From Otis tarda (lineage: Eukaryota; Chordata; Aves; Otidiformes; Otididae), in contig CM048555.1 of assembly GCA_026413225.1 (NCBI GenBank), positions 82,343,785-82,407,784 of the forward strand: DNA of 64,000 nt, in the 5' to 3' direction. A program made the translations under genes and the position numbers. This document shows, piece after piece, positions 44,189-64,000 of the stretch. Every line of letters starts with the position of its first letter. Position 1 is the stretch's first letter. The notes beneath the pieces are model-generated. The model worked only from the letters and a program-made list of their open reading frames with translations, did not search any database and was not told the origin of the DNA.

Positions 44189-47100
44189 TCAGTCCTCCTC
44201 CGAGTCCCTGCCCTTCTCCTTCTTCTTCTTCTTTTTCTTCTTTTTCTCCTCCTCCTCCTCCTCCTGCTCAGCCGCTGCCGTTCGTTTCCTTTTCTTCCTG
44301 GGCAAGGCCTCCTCCTCCAGCCCGTTCTCCTCGGGCTCCGAGGCAGCCTCCGGCTCCGGCTCTGGCTCCGACTCGGCCTCCAGCTCCTGCTTCTTCTTTT
44401 TCTTCTTCTTCTTGGGCTCAGCGTCATTCTCCTGTGGGGAGGCGCAGGGTCAGCAGGAGCCGGGCCCGGGGGGGTGAGCGGTGCCAGGGCCCAGGCCCCA
44501 CCCCCCAAACGCCGCTCGGCTGCAGGACGGCCGGGCGAGGGACAACCGGGACGCGTCGCTCCGGCAGCCCAGCCCCAGCCCCCTCCCTCACCTCTGGCTC
44601 CAGCACCGCGTTCTCCACCTCCTCCGCAGCCGCAGCCAGGGCCTCCAGCCGCCGCTTCTCCCGCTTTTTCTTCTTTTTCTCCTTCTTCTCCTGCTTCCTC
44701 TTCACCTCAGCCACCACCTCGCTCGCCTGGCGGCAGAGAGCGCGCGCTGATGGGCACGGGGCAGGGTCCCAGCCGCAGCCGCCCCCCCTGCGCGGCACTG
44801 GGCGGATCAGCCTCATTAAATCAGTCTTTGGCCCCCACGGCGAGTCGGGACGCAGCGTGACATCACGCCCGCCAGCGCAGCGCCACCCGCGCGCCCCCAC
44901 CTCCGCCACGGCCTCACCTCTGCCACGGCCTCCTTCATCACCTCCAGGTTCTTGCGGGGCGGCTCCCCCGTCTCGTAGAAGGCCAGGCGCTCCTCCACCT
45001 GCTCCCGCAGCTTGTCCCCAAAGACGCTGGTGGGGACCTCTGCGGGGACAGGGAGGGGCTCAGCATCCCCCGCGCCCCGCGCGCCCCGCGCCCGCCTCCC
45101 CCCGCTCTGCTCAGACCGCAGGAGTCACCATTCACGCAGTGAGTGAGATGCTGATGACGAAAAATATTTCCCATCACGGCAGAGACCCCCGCTGCGCCGC
45201 ACCCGTCCCCGCCGCGCCCCGCGGGCACCTGAGAAGCAGTCGATGCGGGAGGCGATGGTGCACTTGTTGGCCAGGTAGCGCGAGATGCGCCCCTTGTTCT
45301 TGGCGGCCGCGCGCCCGATGAAGGTGGAGTGGAAGATGAGCCCGTACTTGGGGGTGTTCCCTCGCGTCTTCAGGGCCCTGCAACCGGCGCGGGTGTCGGG
45401 GCGGCACGGCAGCGCCCGGGGCCGAGGGCACCCCCAGCCACCCCCCACCGCCCCGGCTCTCGCCCGCAGGCGGTGTGGCACGGCGCGGCGCGGCACGGCC
45501 TCCCCCCAGCCCCGCTAACCTCCGGGGGTGCCCGGGCCACGGCACCCGCAAGGCGAGACACAACGCCACGGTGGCCGCTCAGAGACCGGGGCCGGCTGCT
45601 CACACGCGGCCGAGGCGGCAGGGGCCCGGCGCGTCGCAGCCGGCGGCCCGGGCGCCCGCCATCACGGCGACCACCCCGCAGCGGTACCTGAAGAGGGCTT
45701 TCTCGGCCCCCAGGATCTGCACGGTCGAGGCCGGGTACTTGGCCAGGTTCGTCAGGCTGCCGGCGTGCGAGATGAGGCGGGCGCCCACCTGGGAGGGAAG
45801 GGGACGGGGGTCACGGCCGCCCCCGCCACACGTGGCGCGCAGCCCCCCGGCCGGGATCAGCGGTGAGGTGTCAGCAGAGCGGCTCAGTGGATTGACAGAT
45901 CACTCAGACATCATCTCCGCGGCCCGGGGCGGCACGGGGCGCAGGCGCCGGCACTCACCACCTCCCCGATGAGCGCCGAGAGGCTGGGAGCCACCTGGCT
46001 CATCTTGGAGCGCAGGTATTCCTGCAGGCCCTTGCGGTACTCGGACAGCGAGATGACGCGGCTGGAGAAGCTCTCGATGTTGATGAGGTCGAGCGGGGAG
46101 ATGTCCATCCCTGCGAGACGGCCATCGGGGGCTCAGCGGCCACCGCCGGGGCAAACCGGGCCCCCCCGCCCGCGGCCCGGCCCCCCCGCTCACCCATGGA
46201 GGAGCGGGAGGCTTCCAGGATGGCCCGGGCCTTGGCGCCATCCATGACGATCTCCTCCAGCGCCTCCAGGCTCTCCTCGCTCAGCTCCTTGCGGTTCCCG
46301 ATGAGCTTGGCCAGCCGGCAGTAGGCGTAGTTCTCGGAGACGATCTTGATCAGCTCGGGGAAGTGGTACCCGTACCACTCCCTGCGGGGAGAGCGTCAGC
46401 CCGCAGCCCCCGCCGCGCGTGCCCCTCCCGCGTGGCCCCGCGTGTCCCTCGCGCCGCGCTGCGGCCGCGGCACCGTCGCCCCGGCCCGGGCGCGCCGGAG
46501 GCGCTGCTCTCCCTCCCCGTTCTGTACAGGCAGCCGGGGGGGGCGGCCGCCTGCGGTAAGCGTGGGGAGGGGTCCCGGCCGCCCCCCTCCCCGGGGCCGC
46601 GCTCACCGCACGCGCATGGAGAAGGTGTTGATGTCCTTGTCCAGCTGGTCCAGCAGGCTGATGGACTGGATGATCATGTTGTCCACGCGGTTGACGTTGA
46701 ACTTCACCTTGGCCCGCGAGTAGCTGTGGCCCAGGCCCAGCTGCGCCTTGGAGGCCGACTGCGCGGTGAGGCCCTTCACCAGCGCGTGGAAGTGCAGGCG
46801 GATCCCTGCGCGGGGACCGGGCCGTCACCACCCGCGGCCGGCGACCCCCCCCGCAGCCCCCCCGGCAGGAGCGGGCCCCCGCGCTCACCCCGCAGGATCT
46901 CGGCCACCACGCCGCCCGTCTGGCACTGGTAGCCCAGCTCCTCCAGGATGGCCGCCCCGATCTTGGCGTCGGCCACTCCCAGCAGCGCCTTCTTCTTCTT
47001 GGCCGGCATGGCGGTCTCCAGCAGCAGCCGCAGGTCCTCGTGCAGGATCCCTGCGGGACGGGGACGGGGGGGGCTCAGCGGGGCCGCGCGGAGCCCCGCG

Positions 47101-47652
47101 CGCGGGGAGGGGGGGGCCGCCGCCCCGCTCACCCTCGGACACGGCGTTGATGTTCTCCAGGGCGCTCTGCGCAGACTTGAAGGGCGCGAAGGCCGCCAGC
47201 TTCACCACGTTGAGGAACTTCCCGACGGTCAGGACGCTCTCCTCCACCTGCGGGGGGGCGGGGCGGGGCGGGGCGGGGGGGGGTCAGCCCGGGGAACGAA
47301 CCGCCCCCCCCCACACCACCCCCGCCCCCCGGGCAGCCCGGCCCGGCCGTACCTGCGGCAGCAGCAGCCCGATCTCCTCCACCTCGCGCACGGCGAACAG
47401 CGCGTACCCGGCGGCGTGCTCGAACAGCACGTGCAGCAGCACCTGCACCGGCACCGGTCACCGGCGGCACCGGTCACCGGCGGCACCGCTCCCCGCCCCG
47501 CGCTCCCCGCCCCGCTCCCCCGCCCCGGCTCGGCGCAGAAGCCCCCGGCCCGGGCCCCGCGCCGCCCCGAGCCCGCGCACGCGCAGCCCCGGCCCCCGCG
47601 GGCCCCGGCCCGGCCCGATGCGGGCGGATGCGGCCCCGCCGCCGCTCACCAT
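44189..47652 (-). CDS. NOP56: NOP56, box C/D snoRNP core protein
   Basis: Nucleolar core protein of box C/D snoRNPs that methylate rRNA 2'-OH groups; pairs with NOP58, fibrillarin and SNU13. Complete, 12 exons in gene order: 47650-47652, 47353-47442, 47133-47247, 46889-47050, 46607-46805, 46194-46381, 45959-46110, 45688-45788, 45229-45377, 44918-45039, 44592-44726, 44189-44431; 552 aa (human about 594). The first coding exon is just the ATG. NOP5 N-terminal domain starts [16 protein letters not shown]; coiled-coil about 120-250; Nop domain with [20 protein letters not shown] and [17 protein letters not shown]. The tail is Lys/Glu-rich low complexity (KKE/D type) from about residue 428, shorter than in human. 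Introns carry C/D snoRNAs at 44801, 45105 and about 45864. Confidence 0.96.
44801..44873 (-). ncRNA. SNORD57: Box C/D snoRNA SNORD57 (18S A99 guide) in NOP56 intron 10
   Basis: On the minus strand: terminal stem GGCGG/CCGCC, C box GUGAUGU (one mismatch to RUGAUGA), D box CUGA (44807-44810). Its guide, opposite + strand 44812-44825, is complementary for 14 nt to the 18S rRNA segment CTCATTAAATCAGT. Counting five nucleotides from the D box puts the methylated base on the A of GCTCA. Counted from the 18S 5' end this is A99, the known U57 target, and NOP56 is the known host of SNORD57. Confidence 0.88.
45105..45184 (-). ncRNA. Box C/D snoRNA in NOP56 intron 9, orphan, SNORD86 or SNORD56 candidate
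   Basis: On the minus strand: perfect 6-bp terminal stem CUCUGC/GCAGAG, C box GUGAUGG (45171-45177 on +), D box CUGA (45111-45114). About 80 nt and AT-rich compared with the flanking intron. I could not match its guide regions to an rRNA segment I know, so the identity is open. Human NOP56 hosts SNORD56 and the orphan SNORD86. Confidence 0.65.
45864..45925 (-). ncRNA. SNORD110: Box C/D snoRNA SNORD110 (18S guide) in NOP56 intron 7
   Basis: On the minus strand: C box-like (G)AUGAUGU (about 45908-45915), a guide opposite 45889-45900, then a CUGA box (45884-45887) and another CUGA (45871-45874). The guide is complementary for 12 nt to 18S rRNA GGATTGACAGAT. The D-box+5 rule picks the first U after GGA, consistent with Um1288, the SNORD110 target as I recall it. 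Exact ends and the terminal stem are uncertain. Confidence 0.75.
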
Positions 47653-47699
47653 CCTGCCGCCGCCGCCGCCGCCGCCGCCCGCCGGAACTGGCAGCGCCC

Positions 47700-47900
47700 C
47701 GCCGGAAACCCGCCCACCGCCAATCAGCGGCCGCGCCTCTGCGCCCGCCGCCAATCAGCGCAGGCTGTCCGCGACGGAACCACCCCCCAGCCAATCAGGT
47801 AGAGAACGGAGCGATCCCGCCTCCCTTTGCCGCACCTACCAATCAGACCCAAAAGTGCCGCGGCCTCCCGCCCCTTCCTGCCCTTCAGCCAATGGGCGCC
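47700..47900 (-). promoter_or_regulatory. NOP56: NOP56 promoter with five CCAAT boxes
   Basis: CCAAT at 47720-47724, 47751-47755, 47791-47795, 47839-47843 and 47889-47893. Four of the five read CCAATCAG, spaced 31-50 bp apart, all on the + strand, upstream of the NOP56 start (47652). Flanked by CpG-dense sequence. NF-Y binding is inferred from the motif. Confidence 0.7.
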
Positions 47901-48172
47901 GCCCGCGCGCCTCCCGCCCCGTCCCGCGCTCCGCTCACCGCCCCACGCGGTTCGCGCTGCCGCCCCCCCCCCCCCGGTGCCCCCCCGGTGCCCCCCCCCG
48001 GTGCCCCCCGCACCTCCCCGGTACCCCCCGCTGAAACCCCGTGTTCCCCGGTACCCCCCGCTGTCCCCCCATACCCCCCGGTACCCCCCCGATCGCCCCC
48101 CCCGCTGTCCCCCCGCACCCCCGTTCCCCCCGTTTCAGGAACGCGCGGGGCCGCGGGCACGTTCAGAGCAGC

Positions 48173-48178
48173 TTTATT
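48173..48178 (-). promoter_or_regulatory. DCTN1: Poly(A) signal of DCTN1 (TTTATT on the + strand)
   Basis: Reverse-strand AATAAA about 180 bp after the DCTN1 stop and about 280 bp from the outermost NOP56 CCAAT box. Confidence 0.75.
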
Positions 48179-48356
48179 CGCGAGCGCGCGCGGCGGGGGG
48201 GCCGCAGCCCCGGCCGCCCCCACGTTTTGGGGGGGGGGGGGGCTCCGGTCCCCCCTAGGCCGCGGGGAGGGGGCGGGGGGAGGGGTGCGGGGCGGCCGCG
48301 GTGTCGGACAGCAGCGGGGGGGGGGGTGGGGGGGTGCGGGGGCTCCGTGCCCGCGC

Positions 48357-62882
<14,526 letters not shown>

Positions 62883-64000
62883 CTGCGGCCAAGCACACGC
62901 GCGTGAGGAGACCCTGGAAGCCCAAGGCCAGCGACAGAGAGACCCCTCTCACAAACAATGAGCCTCAGGCAATTAGGAGGATCAAGTCCAATTAACAACA
63001 GCTCATCTGGGCTGGGAGGGGAAGGCCCGCTGCCAGTGCTCGGGGCGCCCAGCTCCCCTGCTTCACGCCTTCTCCCACCCACAAAAGAGCCCAGCAGAAA
63101 AACGATCCGCCGGCGAGGAGAGACGGGTGTGAAGGCAGAAAATATGCAGCTTGCACTGGAGCAGACAGATGGGGAAACAAACCGAGGATCCACCCCGGAA
63201 AAGCAGGGCAGAGAGAGGCAAAGCTCCCTGGGCAGCAGGGCTGGAGCCCCGCCGTCTGCACGCCCGCGCGGGCGCGAACGGCGGGTGTCCTGTCCCTGGG
63301 GAGAAGGGAAAGAGGGAAACCATCGGCCTGCAGCCAGCGTTTCGAGTGGCACCCCAAAGCAGGAGCAGAGCCGCTGGGGACACGCTGCTCCCTAACGAGC
63401 ACAGTGGGACTCGTTAGCTCCCAAGCCCTGCGGCGTTCACGGGCAGCGACTCACGGCGCTGCAGGGCGGAGCTCCAGATGTGTTTGTTTAGCTGAGAGGA
63501 GATGTGTTTTAGCAAATCAAAGTCTACGCTAGGCAGTCAGGACCGGGACCCCCAGCAAGCCGGCGGAGAGAGGAGCCCACTGGGGGGCAGGCTGGGAGGA
63601 CCGGGCGCGTGAAGAAGGGAGCGCCCGTTCTCAGCCCGACTCCGGAGCGGGGAAGGGAGCGCCCGTTCTCAGCCCGACTCCGGAGCGGGGAAGGGAGCGC
63701 CCGTTCTCAGCCTGACTCCGGAGCGGGGAAGGGCTCTGCTCCGGCGCTGATCCCCTCCACCGGAAAAAGTGGGTTTCTTATGGTTAAACGGAATTTCTTG
63801 CACTCTGGTTTGTGCCCCTCTCCTCTTGCACTCCCAGTGTGCAGCACGGAGAAGAGTCTGGCTCTGGTTTCTGTCCTTCCCCTTTTACTCAAGCTTTGGA
63901 AGGCAGGACCGGCAGTTTATCAGCGCGCTTGAATTTGGATGGTGCCCCTCCCGCAGCGCTGGCAGACCCGCAACAGCAGATCAAACCGGAGAAACGCGGC
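62883..64000 (-). other. DCTN1: DCTN1 intron, no exon recognised to the window end
   Basis: After the acceptor of exon 62678-62882 no further in-phase coiled-coil exon is seen. A three-copy repeat of about 39 bp (gggagcgcccgttctcagcc...) lies at 63607-63735. The upstream exons of DCTN1, with the CAP-Gly domain, must start beyond 64000. Confidence 0.7.
63607..63735. repeat. 39-bp tandem repeat in a DCTN1 intron
   Basis: Three nearly perfect copies carrying cccgttctcagcccgactcc and ggagcggggaagggagcg, with a partial fourth. Confidence 0.9.

Noticed and set aside
46382-46606. An H/ACA snoRNA (SNORA51-like) in NOP56 intron 5
   Set aside because: An ACAGAA string is present on the minus strand, but no convincing double hairpin or H box could be drawn by eye.
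62883-64000. A further DCTN1 exon near the window end (for example around 63450)
   Set aside because: A GTGAGT donor-like string exists on the minus strand, but no adjoining sequence resembles the DCTN1 coiled coil expected upstream.

Overview
The window is vertebrate nuclear DNA, most likely from a bird microchromosome. The grounds are very high GC, split genes with many very short introns, an extreme density of tandem minisatellites, and CR1 LINE copies with the avian-type 3' end. All gene calls come from reading translated exons against well-known vertebrate families. Exon chains were checked for GT-AG borders and reading-phase continuity.

Layout, left to right. EBF4 3' half (+, 102-3815, 3'UTR to about 5.1 kb). 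A 5 kb intergenic stretch of minisatellites with a few AP-1/MARE-like sites and one AT-rich island. CPXM1, complete (+, 10363-19717, 14 coding exons, 736 aa). Two camello/NAT8-type N-acetyltransferase genes in tandem, each with a single coding exon (+, 21553-22212 and 24122-24808). VPS16, complete (+, 26509-36389, 24 coding exons, 838 aa), with two U12-type introns and a sense CR1 in intron 21. IDH3B, complete (+, 37072-43712), with two alternative last exons. NOP56, complete (-, 44189-47652, 12 exons, 552 aa), convergent with IDH3B and hosting at least three C/D snoRNAs. DCTN1 3' part (-, 48357-62882, 23 exons, 999 residues to the stop); its 5' end, including the CAP-Gly domain, lies beyond 64000.

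How the genes relate. Most are housekeeping: endolysosomal tethering (VPS16), TCA cycle (IDH3B), rRNA 2'-O-methylation (NOP56 and its intronic guides) and retrograde transport (DCTN1). EBF4 is a transcription factor, and CPXM1 is a secreted discoidin/carboxypeptidase-like protein. Two intronic snoRNAs can be tied to 18S targets by complementarity and the D-box+5 rule. One hits A99 (SNORD57). The other hits the first U of GGAUUGACAGAU (SNORD110).

The gene set joins loci that in human lie on 20p13 (EBF4, CPXM1, VPS16, IDH3B, NOP56) and 2p13 (NAT8, DCTN1). I saw no undescribed protein system. The unusual content is in RNA processing (minor introns, snoRNAs, alternative terminal exons, a microexon, near-empty first exon) and in tandem repeats.
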